Source: Linepithema humile
Lineage: Eukaryota > Arthropoda > Insecta > Hymenoptera > Formicidae
Length of the DNA: 64,000 bases
Assembly (NCBI RefSeq): GCF_040581485.1
Contig: NC_090131.1
Location: 22,518,532 to 22,582,531, forward strand
Direction of reading: 5' to 3'
The notes under the pieces were generated by a model. It saw nothing but the letters and a program-made list of their open reading frames with translations, made no database searches and was not told where the DNA came from. Positions 37,203 through 50,659 of the stretch are shown here, piece after piece. The translations under genes were made by a program, and so were the position numbers. The stretch's first letter is position 1, and each line of letters begins with the position of its first letter.

Positions 37203-39498
37203 TATTTACCGAAAGAATAATTACATACATTACCTACGACGAATATTACTATCGTGATAAAATCGAGATAAAAGTCACACGTGTGAAGTGAAATCCAGAT
37301 ATGTAATAAACTTTATAAACGGTATTGTTAATCGAACAGCTGTTTTTTTGACGTCCGATTAATTAAACGAAATTATTTAAGATAATAATTTGCGATTTGT
37401 CGGTGACTTTGTAATTTTTCGATTTTCGATATTATTGCACAATGAGTGGCAATTGTGCGAGCGCGTTCTCTCCGAGTATGGTTCAAACTTTGATCATTAA
37501 TATCATCATCAATTCAGCTGCAAGAGTAACTTTAGAATTCGGTCTTTTGAGCTACAACCGATCTCATAGGTACAGGATAATTTCCGCGTAATTTTCTGAC
37601 ATAATTAAACCAGCGATTCAATAATTAAACCTCGACTGCATCGTTCGAATTAATAAGTACCACTTCAGCGAGAATGGCTCTTTTACACAAAAAATTATGG
37701 ACTCGACGATTGGCCGGTACAAGGGAAATGTGCCGATATGAAATTACATTTTCCTCGTATATGAATTAGCGAGATGAAATCTCATAGCGTGATTTTGCTC
37801 TATATCACAAAAAAAGGTATTCCGATATTTCAACGGTGGACACAAATACATCATTGACGACTCCGCCGATGACAGCCGGCAATGCGGCTTATGCGATAAA
37901 TTGCGCTTTAATCCGCTTGCGCTGCTCAATAGATCGTGAGCCTTCGAAATTACTTTTCCAATTAACAGCCGCGTTTTATGTTGCATTTGTCGATAATCAA
38001 TCTCTCTTGCATCTATCTGGCCATGTGTTCGCAGCAGAATGTGTCTGCGTGTTGACGCGTCTACTGCGCCACGTCGGTGTGCGGCGGTGGCGGGGTTTGC
38101 TCGTTGAGCTTGTTTGACCGTGTATATCTCAATGCGTGTTCTGATTGCTTGCTCAGCAGGCTGGCTCGTACGTATGTCAGAATACGCGCGCCGACTGCTA
38201 CGATGCCGCACGCGTTCGCGTTTAATTATTATACCTTTTAATATACGCTCACCGGGCGCGCGTGTTTTTGCGAATATTAATTTCGAAATAATGCAATAAC
38301 CCAAATAATAATGCAATCCGCAGCTCCTCGCACAGTCGAATATTTCGCAATTATTTTCTAGCGAGAACAATGAACATCACGTCGTTATTCGTTACTCATT
38401 TATTTTTTTATTTTGCATCTAAAATTGAATATCCGATAATGGGATTGCTGAAAGAAACAGCGACTTTAATTTAAATAATATAATCGTCTACATTCTCAGA
38501 TTTGTTCCGATCTGTTTCACTTTGACACTAATTGATCCTAGCGGATCTGATCGGTCACGTTGCTCCGATAATCTGATGCATGTTCTCCGAATACAAAGAC
38601 GCTCCTAGAGAGAAATGGCTTTGTGACGACGGTAGCGCGTGCCAACGCGTTCGTAGAACGCTGCCATTGAAATACCATGATCTGTCTTTCTACTTCGCAC
38701 GTCGTCCAAGAAGCTACGGAATTTAGATGGGAAAGCCAAGTCAACTGATACTGTATTTTGCATACAGCACGATACGATCGTCTACTCCGTCGAAAGTGTT
38801 GCGCGCATCAGATTTGGATAAGAGATCGATTCTCACAAAGACTCCTCCCAATTTGATGCGGCGGTCGTCGTGTGCTGTTATTTGTTTGAATCATCGGAGG
38901 ATTTACGTACCAATTTGGGCAAAAAAGAAAGAAGATTTATGCTATATCTAAGTAACATATTAAATACATGTTACTATGCTTTTTTTAATGAAAAATATTT
39001 GAGAATTGAAGAAAGAATTTATCTCAAAAAGGTAAAACACATTTTATATAAAATAGTTTGTAATTATATTTTTATATTCCAAAAAATGATTTTAAATTTT
39101 TGTAAACGAAACTAGAAGCAAGATAAATTAAGAAAAACTATGCTTCTATATTAAAATATGACGGATTTTAGATAATAAGAGCAATATCATTAACATATTC
39201 ATATGCGGAAGAAAGGCTTCTCTAGTTATAAAAAATTTGTTTCATCAATTCTGTTCATTTTTCACTTTTATGCGATATGATATGTGAGTCAGAAGAGAGT
39301 ACGGTATATATAGCAGTAAATGAGACGTTAAGCGCCTTGCGCAGATGTGTCCTTTCCAATATCCTTTTTTGCGATACTTGTCGACGATCCACGTTCAAGC
39401 GCTAAAATGTTCTTTAAATATCGGCCGATACTCAAGGGTGAATTACGATTCGCACTGGCAACGGCAGCATCGAACGTATGTTAAGGGAAAGGAAAAGA
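37203..39498. other. Non-coding DNA with a GC-richer block at 37830-38260
   Basis: A 208-codon minus-strand frame spans 37744-38370, but it starts at TTG, has opposing open frames on the plus strand over the same bases, and contains no known motif, so it is not called as a gene. Confidence 0.4.
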
Positions 39499-39503
39499 TA
39501 GAG

Positions 39504-39537
<34 letters not shown>

Positions 39538-39538
39538 G
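39499..39538. repeat. (GA)n microsatellite
   Basis: Imperfect GAGAAA at the start, then pure GA from about 39519. Confidence 0.93.
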
Positions 39539-41435
39539 TGCAATGACGGCGTAGAATTGAGCTTACATGGCTCCGTAAGGCGATTTCTTAGGCATTCGCC
39601 GCAATAAGTACCCATAATGCTTCGGAACGCGGAGCAAGCGAAACCGTCCCATCGTTTACCTGCTATCATTCGCTATCCGCCTATAAACAGCGACCTTAAC
39701 GGTTATCGGAAGATTGCAAAACCGCCTCGAGAATACTAATAACGATGTCGATCTGAAAGGGACTTCCGCCTATCCTACGATCACGGATTAACTCTAGTTT
39801 AATAGCGTCGCGTAACGTTTAGTATCGTATCGGTTGAGATAGGCAAAGTTGAGCGATGCTTCGATCGATTTTATTCGCGTACAGTTTTACCGAAATGTTC
39901 GCGTCGAACAGTCAAGAAGAATGGAAACTTGTTATCGAAAATAGCTTAAAGTGCGATTAAAATGTTTGTGCTGTGTTATATTCTCGCCGCCTCTCGGTTC
40001 CTTCGCTATTGTTTGTCCTGGACTGCTTTAAGCGCTATATACTGGAAGAGACGAAGACTAGAGTACATAGACGAGCGACAGAAACAACTTTGCGCCGGGT
40101 TAACGGATGCTACTGTTCTAAAGTCAAGATGTTAGGTGCGGGAGAAGGTTGAGATGTTAGATGATCCCCGCTTAAAATGTATCCTCGAGACAATGTGCGC
40201 GAAAGCAAAGAGAGTTGTTAACCTCTCTCCTGCGCCGTTATATGATTAAATTAAGGCGTAACGTGTATCACGGAAATATAATTCACGCTAGACTTAAAGG
40301 ATTGGAATGCAGAGATTCGGCTGCAATCACGCGCGACAAACTTTCGCCGTTCGAATGTCTATACTTTTATCCGTACGAATATCTATTTTTCGATTGAATT
40401 GACCATGAAAATCGCGGAAACTCACCGGAGTTAGAGATCGAAGTTTCTAGGAAATGAAGGAGAAAGTAAGATTGGGGAAACGGAAAATGGGTTCCGTGGA
40501 CTAGCAATAAGACGGCTACGTGGTGGAGAGACGAAACTTTCCTTCGTCGCTATACGCATCTCCGTGGAACGTGTTCCTGCATTAAGATCCGAGTTTAAAA
40601 CAAGTTTTGAATACGGGGACACTACGGATAAAACAATGCGAAAACAAGTAATGTTGACGTAAAAATATAAAAGACTAGAACAGCTAACGATGATCCAAGT
40701 TAAATTGCGAAAACAGGCAATGATATTTCGCATATAAGCCGCACGAATTATTCGTGGTGAAATTCCAGTTGAATTTTTTTTCCGGAATTAATAATAAAAT
40801 TTGCATTAGTAATAAAACGCTAGTTTTTAAAGTAAGTAGCTAACTAAAAATAAAAAATATGATATATATACATATGTAACAATGTAGTTAAAATTCAGCT
40901 ACGCCTGAAGAGTATCCTCGGTTCGCCGCGTTTGCTTTCATCTACAAATTCTTTGACAAATTTGGCGTCCACTTTTCCCTAGTAAATTCGATTGGGAACA
41001 CCTTTTTACATATACTTTCCGGGTTTACACAAAAAATCCTTTGTCTCTCTAATTGTTTTTGTCTCTCATCTCTATTGTCGAGTCTATTGTAAAACCGTCG
41101 ATACAAAATCAATTTACGCAATATACTTTTACAATATTTCCTGTAACAAGCACAGAACTTTAGGCTTTTCGTCTGTCAGCTTTGTATTTTTACTTTATTT
41201 TATTTTCTTTTATACAACAATATGGAAAATTTATAGTTCAATAACGTTTAACTGATGCGCTGATTTAATTTTACTAACAATAAGAGGATATCGTGTCAAT
41301 GATCGAAATATCATTTAAAATGAAATTATAAGCGAGTTACTTATTCGCTTCGTTGCACGATTCTGAGTAAGCAATTTTAGCCTCGTGGGTCATCCATTCG
41401 GCAATGGAAAACTCGCTGGGAGCGCGAAAATTGAT
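39539..41435. other. Non-coding DNA, nothing recognised
   Basis: Moderate GC to about 40600 and AT-rich after. No motif-bearing frame. Confidence 0.5.
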
Positions 41436-41453
41436 TCTCTCTCTCTCTCTCTC
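41436..41453. repeat. Short (CT)n microsatellite
   Basis: Eighteen bases of CT dinucleotides at the start of a GC-richer block (41490-42010). Confidence 0.9.
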
Positions 41454-41595
41454 GCGTCGCGTATGGCTGCACTGTCTCATAGCATAGCATTGGTTTTGGT
41501 CTCCTCTCGTCGATAAACCCTATCAGACGCAGGTGATGAAAGCTCGATCCAGTTCGCGCCGTTCATCTCGTTCATCGCGAACGATCCCACTGCGA

Positions 41596-41642
41596 CTCAC
41601 GCATGCATGCACGCTCACGCATGTATGCAAGCTCACGCACAC
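41596..41642. repeat. 18-bp tandem repeat, about 2.6 copies
   Basis: The unit is CTCACGCATG-Y-ATGCA-M-G: two full copies and a partial third, separated by no spacer. It contains palindromic GCATGC/GCATGTATGC cores. Confidence 0.85.
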
Positions 41643-44600
41643 GACAGGAACTCGTCATAAATCTGATTCGCCGCGACAGTGCTCGCCGGTAGTAATTAAC
41701 CATTCGTTGACTGTCAGTTCTTCTGACAGTACGCCTGGGCGATCGGGTCGATACGTCTACTCGATATATTTGCTCGAAGAAGCCGAATGATGGCGAACGC
41801 ATTCGCGAGGAGCGGAAGAGGCGTGCCGATTGATGAGATTGATCATGGCGAGATTAGCGAGTGACGAATTGTTATTTGTTCCCGCCGCGTTCTCTCCCGG
41901 GAGAGCAATGCGTTTATATTCAGACTGCCGATAATTAATTCCTCTCGAAGGTTATCCTGACTAATCGTCTGGTCTTAGAAACAGCTTCCCTGAGACAGCT
42001 CGGTCGACGCAGCTGCCGGGTGTGTTCTGTTTTAATGAGAGTGCACGTCTAGATTCGAAGAATCCGATTAATGCCGCGCATAGCGATAAATATCGTCGTA
42101 GATCAATATGATTTATCGTGCTGTGTTCCGGTATTCGTTGAACTATCCCGCAATATAATTTATGTGCAGCAACTTATGGCTGCGAGTACAATGGCAAATA
42201 TTATAGCTAAGAGAATTGATGCATATATCAAACATTGAGTTCGGAGTTAACGACTCGACTTGAAAATGTTTGCATCTTTTTGCTATTTTCATACTTTCAA
42301 AATAAATAAATATCATTTAGAAAAATAGCTTCCGTTTTTAAATCATGTATGATCTTTCTTTGTGGCAAGCTCTCACCTTAATCAATGTTATTAATGAAAA
42401 TTTAAGGATTGGCCGCTAAATTCTAACAATAACACCTAACAAACATGATAAGTACAAGAAGCCTACGTATGATGTGTAACATATTTCGAATTCGTTTGAC
42501 AGGTTGTCTGACGGGTAAGTGCAACCACAAATTTGAAATTCTAAATATTGCACCGGGGGGACTCGTATCAACCAGCAGGTATGTGTGCAATCGATCACTC
42601 GTAACAAGTTTTCTGCTAGGATATATTCCATTCAAAATGCTTGCGCAACACTCTGCATATTTATTGCAATACGTAGAGCACAACTGTTTATTATAAAAAG
42701 TAATCTCGGTATTACGATTTTTAAGCAATATTCGTTACAACTCTCAACATTTTGCAAAAGGTGCTTTGTACCTTATAGACTTTAAAATAATAAACGTCGA
42801 AGCGTACAGGCTAATGGAACTTAACCAGAAGTTAGCATTACCAAATTAACCCACGAATAATTACGGTGAATTTCTATAGCTTCATTATGCTAACATTCGC
42901 GCATACTGCATTGTTAATAAGAACGCGTGAAACGCCGATGCACGCTGCAGCCGAACATCGGCGAAACTTGTACGCGGATAAAAAAAAACGGCTGCAATTT
43001 GTACGCATAGCCCGGGGGAACGTGTTGAAAAAACGTACCTAGCCCAATATTCAATTTTCACCCGACCACAGAGTGCCGACGTCAGCTCTTATTTGCTGAA
43101 GCTGTAATGTAAAGTGCACAATATTTGCCGGACGTATCGGCGTCCGTTTCACCGGTGTGGTGAAAGAATATATGCCGCTGATGCGGATAAAAATAAAATG
43201 GTGAGCGTTGCTACGGCAAACGGTATTGGCGGAGAAGCGACAGTATACACAACGAAATTGTTGCTTTCCGTGCAGCAAAGCAAAGCGAGATGCGAGAGTC
43301 TGCGTCCACCCGGAGCGGAGAGAACCGGGATCGAGATAGCGCGAGAGAATTGGAATAAAAAAAAAAAAAAAAGAAAAAAAACGCGAGAATTACACGACAG
43401 TTGGTGCAGATGTGCGGAGGGTGCCGGTGGTGCTATCGGACGATCGGCTTTTTCCACCTGATAAAGTTTAACCAATTAACGTCCGCGCTGGTTAAGTCAC
43501 TTTTCGGCCGCGCGATAAAACCGAAAAGACACCGAGAGATTCGGGTTATTTGTACACATCTGCTGCGGGATCGAAAATTGGCTCGGATTTATTGAATGGA
43601 GCGCGCAGTGGCGACGACGGAGGGAAATCGAGAAACGTCACGACATGGTAAACGTGCGGCTTTATTTACTAGGGACTTGTTTAGCAAAGCGCGTTATAGC
43701 TATTGGAATATATTATCATCTGTGGACGTCCAGTCTAGTTAGGTACGTTTGTCAATAATGTTTAGTATGCAACTTGCTTAAAATGCACGAGGATATCTCA
43801 TTTCGCGCGTTATCAATTTTGCGGGATTGCGGAGAGTTGCAAATAACATATTATCTTACGTTGTAGTAAATGAATAATATTTAACACGTTATGATTTTTC
43901 ATTTTCTATTTTGCTTCTTTAATTATTTTCCGGCGTGCACAGTGCATTGCAAGTAGAATGTCTAATAATATAGATGTATAAGTAGCATAATATTTCTTTT
44001 AAAAAATTCTATCATTCTTTATAGTTTTTAAAGTTAAACATTAAAAATTTTAATAATTATGCCCTCAAGTTATTCATTTCTGTTAAAGTTCGCGTGCAAT
44101 TATCTGAAGAATAAGATTGTCATCTACTTACAATCTTGAAGTTAAATTCATCAGAATTGCTTCTCTTTCAGTCACTCATAGCTCGAAACAATTTGCTTCT
44201 CGACATTTGCTAAAGAAAAATTATCTCAGTTTTCGCAAGAAATATCCCCGAGTGTTGAGCACTTTATCATTATATGTCGTATCTCCGTCAAAAAAATTCC
44301 CAGTGGATACGTTTCAATTCTATTATCAGAATAAGAGATATAATTGTTATTAATATACGCAATAACTGTAATTGAAATTGACACAGTGCTGCAAATTGAT
44401 TCAACATTTTAGTTATTTTATGTATTATAAAATATTTAAAAAACTATAAGTATTATTTATTAATACACATTTATATCTAAAATAATCATATTATAGAAAG
44501 GCATTTTTGAGATGCAAAATATTTTACTGTGCGTTCAATTCTCTTTGCGTGGATTTTGCAACAATGTACGTCTTCATTATATTTCTAGTCGAGTACAAAC

Positions 44601-47352
44601 GATCGACGACTCGATTTGCTGAGTCTTGGCAGTACAGTCTGCCATCGGTCGACAACGCTGTTTCGCTCCGGATTTTGAAATTCCTTCAGCTACTCGCCGA
44701 CTTTCGACGTTCTTAGAGTGCGAAGCCAAGGTGGAAACGAGTTTACGGCAGAACGGGGTGGAAAAGAGGAGACAGGTTCGAACCGATGGAAATATTTATT
44801 CCAGAAATTTTCCTCGGAATAACGGTTCGGGGTTCCCGCGTTTATATAAATTTGGTCTTACACGTTTCAGGTCTTCTCGCTTACAGAGTTTCCGCAAAAG
44901 CCTGGCGAAACCTGAGTTCGGCGATAAACTTATGCACTTTCTACATCACATTTTTCTTGCCTCTGACCGCATTGTTTTTGCTTTCTTACGTTCTACCCTT
45001 ACTTCGTTATCGATCGCATGTCTCCGGCGCGCTCATGATTAAATAATGAGTTTTTAGTAGCATTTTTAAACACAGACACCTAACAATTTTAAATCAGAAT
45101 GCTTAATTGAAATATGGATATTATATCTTTTGTTAGCGTGTCCCAGATGCGCATGACGCGTCTTAGAGAAATTCGCGATATAAAATATTTCATTCACGAG
45201 CTACACAAATGCCAACATTTCACGCGCGTGCCAGTTTCGAAGTCGGCAGTTTGTCTCGAAAGAAAACTCAGACTTCTCGTTTCACGGAAAAGCCACGGAT
45301 GTCAGGTTCTCATTTGGGTATTCGTTTTGAAGTCTCCGCGAAGTTGGCCAGTACTCAAGGACCTAAGACACCTAATTTTGAAACTTCTCGCGTTACTGAT
45401 GGTCGTCTGCTCAGTAATTTGTCGACCTAATGCAGAAAATTTATGAACAAAGCTCGGCTCTCAAAACTAACAAACTCTCAGTGTATCCACACTGTTCATG
45501 TGTTTCTTTTTAATTAATTTTTCTAATTGGGTGCTTCTTGAATGTAATTACCTTTTCGTTGTGCGTATTTCAATTTATTTCTATTACCCGATATTTTTTT
45601 AACTATATAAAAAATGTCACTGTAAAACGATATAATATCTCAATATTGATAAAATTGCAAGGTTAGATAATACTGTTACAAAGAATCATATTGAATGAAT
45701 AAAATGTATTCATTCAGATGAAACATCAAATAATCATCAATATTCAACAAAATCAGGCAATAGATTTAATACGACGGCATTATGCTGCCGCGCATTAATC
45801 CTATCATAATATTATCCTCTCATTAGTTTGCATTAAGCTGATTGGATTATTAATTATGCGAAAAAGGAGACTTCAAAATGCAGTTATTGCTAGATTAAAA
45901 CGGTACAAAATTACCAATCCAATATTGCATTCAAATAATAGCAACTTTTTTTTTTTTTGCCATTTTCTTTTATATTAAACTGGCTTTTTTCATTTTTTTA
46001 TTGTGCCATTTTTTAATGCTATAATTCGAATCAGAGTTTACTAATTAATTAATTGTAAGTGTTTGCAATTAAAAAAAATTACATTATTCTGTCTTGCGTT
46101 CGACAAATTGCCATAACTATGTCGGTTTATTTTGTATATGTTAACTTTGATGTTTGGTTGTGCAATCGTCTTCAAAATACAAGTATCTAATTAATCGCAA
46201 GTATCTAATTAATTAAAGTGTCACGACTTACTACGAAGCTTGATCGTTTAGTCTCGCATTCGCAGAGAACATAAGGTCGACGTACAGGCGTGCCGAAACA
46301 GTCGGGTAATCCTCCGACCTCCATCATAGTTCTGTCTAACTTAGTCTTATGGGCAGACAAGATTTACCTTTGTTTCATCACGTTTTGCCGGTAGTTTCAG
46401 CGTGGCGTTACCATCGAGCTTCGTTGTAATTTCGCCGAAGCGTATTCCGACCGCGCCGTCGCCGTCGGGGTATTAAGATAATGAGAGTTTCTGTATCGCC
46501 CATCCCTGTACCCGCACATTCGATAGCGCACGACCAAGTTAAAGTGTAATTTTCCATTTCGAGGCAATGATTCGACCCGCAGAAGTGGACTATAAAAATT
46601 CGCCTTCGCAGAAAATCGCGGTTGCGCTTGTGCACCGTTCTTTAAAGAGAAACTGTACATGCAGATCCGAATCAGATATTATAAGTGCTAAAAGTAGGAG
46701 ATATAATCACGTTTTAATTCCTCGCAGTTATGTCTAATAATATCGTTATACTAATATGCAAATATAAGAAATTTTAATTGTTTGCTACACACAATAGAAG
46801 TAATCATATTGCAGATTCTCGCATTGCATATGCTTGTGCTTACACAATTTGATTCTATTCAGATATTATACAATATATTATCCATAGTATTGCATGCCAG
46901 ATTGTTAGTAACACATCATGTAATGTGAGAATGGTATTACAGCGTAGAATTTATGCGGTGATAAGATTGAAATTGAGTGTATTACTTTAGTTTTATCAAA
47001 TTATATATAAATTAAATATTTAAATATGAGTTAAAATATGATATAAGTATAAAATAAAATAGAAAATATAATATATAAATATATAAAACATAAATAAAAA
47101 ATTAGTCTTTCTAATCATTATGTTCGCAAACATTGATAGGCCAAATTTTAAAATAAATGCATCCAATATATTTTACAAGTATAGTTATGTAACTCATAAA
47201 AAAATCAAGCTTTTACTCTGAATAAATAAAAATTCAGGTTTGAAAAAGTTGAGATATTGATCCACTTAATCATCAAACAATGTACAGATGCAGTGTAGCT
47301 TTTTGATGTTGTTTCCTCTATGACCTGTTAACGACTGTAATTACCGCGAACA
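41643..47352. other. Non-coding DNA with GC-richer blocks, no recognised gene
   Basis: GC-richer parts are at 41643-42070, 42910-43640, 44620-45020 and 46220-46640, the rest AT-rich. A (A)n/AAAAG purine run lies at 43357-43381. The 86-codon frame from ATG 44786 is hydrophobic, but its composition and lack of motif make it weak. Confidence 0.4.
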
Positions 47353-47535
47353 ATGCAGACAATAAATATTTTGCGGTTATATAGAAGTTGTACGACCTTT
47401 TGTCTCCTCGCGTTGCTTGTGGCACCAAGAGTAAACTCGAAAGATATTTTCAAAGGCGAAAACACACCGGGGCAAGCAGTTACGATCAAGAAACGAAATA
47501 GGCACGTGTCGTTTTATGTAATCTCACGGCAGTGA
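47353..47535 (+). CDS. Weak candidate: first exon or small gene for a secreted peptide
   Basis: The ATG at 47353 sits in a good insect start context (GAACAATGC) and opens 60 codons to a TGA. The first 29 residues look like a signal peptide: a basic start with two arginines, a hydrophobic core CTTFCLLALLVAP, and a VNS cleavage-type end. The remaining 31 residues are polar and basic (KDIFKGENTPGQAV, then TIKKRNRHVSF), with a KKR that could be a processing site. No family was recognised. It may be a complete short frame, a first exon spliced before the stop, or chance. Confidence 0.25.
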   Translation: MQTINILRLYRSCTTFCLLALLVAPRVNSKDIFKGENTPGQAVTIKKRNRHVSFYVISRQ

Positions 47536-47879
47536 ACTCCGCTTTGTGCGACGCACAAAGCCACTGGTGCCATTTCACCGAATGCTCGATTTTGTATGCA
47601 TGTCTATTCCCCGAATATGTACGTCGTTACGGAGCCGGAAACGTTTGTTCGAGGCTCATTGAATTTCTCATTGCAAAGTTCAGTATACGCAAGGCAGAAA
47701 GTAATATCGACGAATGTTTCTTAATACTTGATTCATTATTACTTGCGTTTTATTTTTATAGTATAATAATCCGCACGGATGCATTTTACACTAACATCAA
47801 ATTTTTATTTCCATTACTCTGTTTAATGTTTTGTAATGCAAACAAATGAAATATTTTTATCATTAAATTCACAAAATAT

Positions 47880-48200
47880 GGATTAAAGATAAATATTTTG
47901 ATTGTGGTAAAAATCACAAATAAACAAATAATAAATCAAGTAATATAATATTAAAATTTACTCACCAGTTGATGTTCGGCTGCAACAATTCTTTCGATGA
48001 TGTCTTGTCGCTGTATCTCGTTGCGATATGCCATCATTGTAATTTATGCGATGTCCTGCTGCTATACTCCCTCGCCGTTGCTTCAAACACAGGCTTTTAC
48101 GGTAATAATTATCACTTTCGATTCGACCGATTAATTGATACGACACTCCCGAATTTTACGATGCACTTTTAATTTCACGATTCCGAAATACTCTCGATTA
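47880..48200 (-). repeat. Outer arm (left) of a diverged inverted duplication
   Basis: Reading on the minus strand, this segment resembles 51600-51950 on the plus strand. The best-kept block is CTGGTGAGTAAATTTTAATA, which contains a consensus splice donor (CTG before GTGAGT) at about 47965 on the minus strand. Read on the plus strand the same site is TTTACTCACCAG, a fair acceptor. Inside, TTGCTTCAAACACA and GACCGATTAATTGATA also match the partner. I do not recognise the sequence. Confidence 0.7.
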
Positions 48201-48439
48201 TAAATACGAAATAATTTCAACGATATAAAAATCAGCATCGTTACTGTCCGATAAAGTAGCATTGCGAGGCAAAAAACGTGAATATTATCGGAAAAGTTAA
48301 TTATTATCATTTGCCTTTATTATTATGTTGACCGATAATGCGTTTAACTCTCAATGCATGATCACACGTACAATGTTCTCTTAAAATAAATAAATAACAC
48401 AAAACATGCCTGTAATGTTGCCAACATTTTTCACTTCTA

Positions 48440-48745
48440 AATACGTGTAAAAAATTCAAAATACGAAGGCAATTTCATACCGACGCTCAACGTTTCGACG
48501 CGATAATTGTCGCACTTTGTACAAACGTCGATAGACTGATAATTGCAACCGTACGCATTAAATAATACTCCACGACGATTGCTCGTCGCTTGATTGAACA
48601 ATCCCGATATGTATTTGCGCACAGAATTTACTTCGAGACGAACAAAAGCACCCGCGAAACGTAATACAATGCTACTTTATGATCCGACACCGCCACCATT
48701 TTGCGAACTGACCTACGCCAGTGATATCGTGACGTCATGTTCATA
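48440..48745 (-). repeat. Unit A of a 300-350 bp repeat ending in TGACGTCA
   Basis: This segment aligns with unit B (48746-49095) and, inverted, with unit C (51190-51495). Shared words include AATTTCATACCGACGCTCA/AATTTCATACTGATGCTCG, TAATTGCAACCGTACGCA/TAATCGCGACTGTACGCA and GATATGTATTT-x-CG-x-ACAGAATT. It ends with GTGACGTCATGT at 48729-48740. The same units also show weak similarity when translated on the minus strand. Confidence 0.7.
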
Positions 48746-49095
48746 AAAGTTCGAAAGATGGAGCAACTTCGCATCGATGCTACATGATTCAGCAAGATGT
48801 CCGATACGATGCAACGGTCGCAATAGATTGTACGAATATCGGTAAACTGGTAATCGCGACTGTACGCACTAAGTAATATTTCGCGATTGCTGTCCATCAT
48901 TCGCTACGACTATCTTGATATGTATTTCCGAACAGAATTCATTTCGACGGGTAAAAATGCATGCAAGAACAGAGCGATACTCATCTATGTCTGACACCGT
49001 CGCCATCCCGCGGGGAAAGAAAGCCGCGTACACACTTTTGGTATCACTGCGTTCCCCTACCAACTGCATACATAGATCATGTGACGTCACGATCG
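48746..49095 (-). repeat. Unit B of the same repeat, tandem to unit A
   Basis: It follows unit A directly, in the same orientation, and ends with the 10-base palindrome GTGACGTCAC at 49081-49090. Words shared with the inverted unit C include CGATGCAACGGT and ATATCGGTAAAC/ATATCGATAAAC. Divergence is large enough that the duplication must be old. Confidence 0.7.
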
Positions 49096-49589
49096 TACAT
49101 ACGGTGTCATTGAATGTCTCACACTTTCGGTAATATATTTTTAAATTGATTTTTAATTTATTCATTGTATTTGCATGTTGGTTAAAAAATTTTAAATTAT
49201 TTAAATAGTTTATTAGTTGATTAAAAAGTTGGTTAAATAATACGAAGTAAAAATCCTAAACCAAAGGTATAACATACTATTGACATCTAAGGTATGTACA
49301 TCGATAACTGATCACGTTTAAATGTCTAAAAAAAATACGCCGTAAAATCTTACAAAGAGAATCTTACGAAGATTGTGGCAGTTTATACGTCGATTATACT
49401 ACTTGAATATTGTAAAATGACCAAATAAAAGTAACGCCGCTACCGCCTCTACTCGCCAGTAGAGTTAGTTATATGACATTACCGACATATGGGACATTTT
49501 CTCAGTGTCAGTCCTGCGGGGTGCGTCGTTTTCTTAATGCGTCGTCATGCTCCGAAACAGAATATAAAATAAGTATCGAAAAGTAAGTA

Positions 49590-49890
49590 TCAATCTATAT
49601 ACATATAATACAATGAATTCTTTCTCCTCATTTTATTATTATCATTATATTTTCAGAGTGATGTGTGATCGTCACATATGTGACTAGTGAACTTTTGTGC
49701 GAAGCGTCTTTCTTAGAATTTTCTAACCTTATAATCGCGACTAATGATGCACGCGACGGATGCTTTGCTTTATTTCTGAATAAAAATAAGGTGAGCATAA
49801 ACAGCATTTGGTATTAGGAGAATCATTAAAAAACATCAATTGCAATCACATGAATGAATAAGCGCACTAATTTTTTAAAACGCTCAATCA
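49590..49890 (+). repeat. Direct repeat E1 between the inverted arms
   Basis: This segment matches 50660-50990 in the same orientation. Shared features in order are ATAATACAAT-x-AATTCTTT-x-CTC, a pyrimidine-rich stretch ending in TTTTCAG at 49650-49656, CTTTCTTAGAAT/CTTTCCTAGAAT, GAATAAAAA and AATAAGCG. No long open frame is present. The kept AG after a pyrimidine tract suggests a former splice acceptor. Confidence 0.65.
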
Positions 49891-50659
49891 TCGTTCAGTT
49901 GAGTATTACATTTACTTTTGGTCAATAAAAAACACAAGAAATACGAAACGGGTACAATTTATTTCTGCGCTAATACGACGTGATTGAGAAGGTTATAAAA
50001 AATTTAGAAATTGTAGAGAGGAGAAACACATCATCACATTTTTTCGGGGAAATATAACAATTATCCGCGACATAAACAATATGAGAACAAAGTTAGAATA
50101 ACTTTTAAAACTGATCAATTCTTGCAATAAGTAATTTAATTCGACAGTACTCAATAATTGAGATTAAAATCTCGCAAAAATATATAATAATTAAAATGTT
50201 TATTATAGTAAATATAACAAAATGGATAAAAATATCTTCATATCGTTCAAATGTATATTTAAATATTTTTTTATCTGTTAAAATATTTTAGCCGTTTTAT
50301 ATAAAATATATAGATGTACACATTCTATATCTTAACATAAAATCTAGTAACATGAGTATGGACAAAAACGTTGCAATATAGTAAAATGGAAATCATAAAA
50401 TTTTCTTTGCGATATTTATCTAGTTTTTTTATCTGACTATATTTAGAATGCACTTTATGCATTGATGGCCAATCGAACAACACGATGGGAACAGTATTAT
50501 GCATATACTTTGTGTACTTCAGACGTATTCAGTATTTTGAAGTACGTATTCAGTATAGTATACGTACTTCAGATATGTATTTTAGAACACATCGGTGTGT
50601 TTTATAGTGCAAGTCATCCATTCGTGAAAACAAGTACGATTTCCTATGAAAAGATTGTC

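Noticed and set aside
37744..38370. 208-codon open frame on the minus strand
   Set aside because: Starts at TTG, overlaps plus-strand open frames over the same GC-rich bases, and has no recognisable domain.
44774..44784. GGTTCGAACC, resembling a tRNA B box
   Set aside because: No matching A box, acceptor stem or cloverleaf could be built around it.
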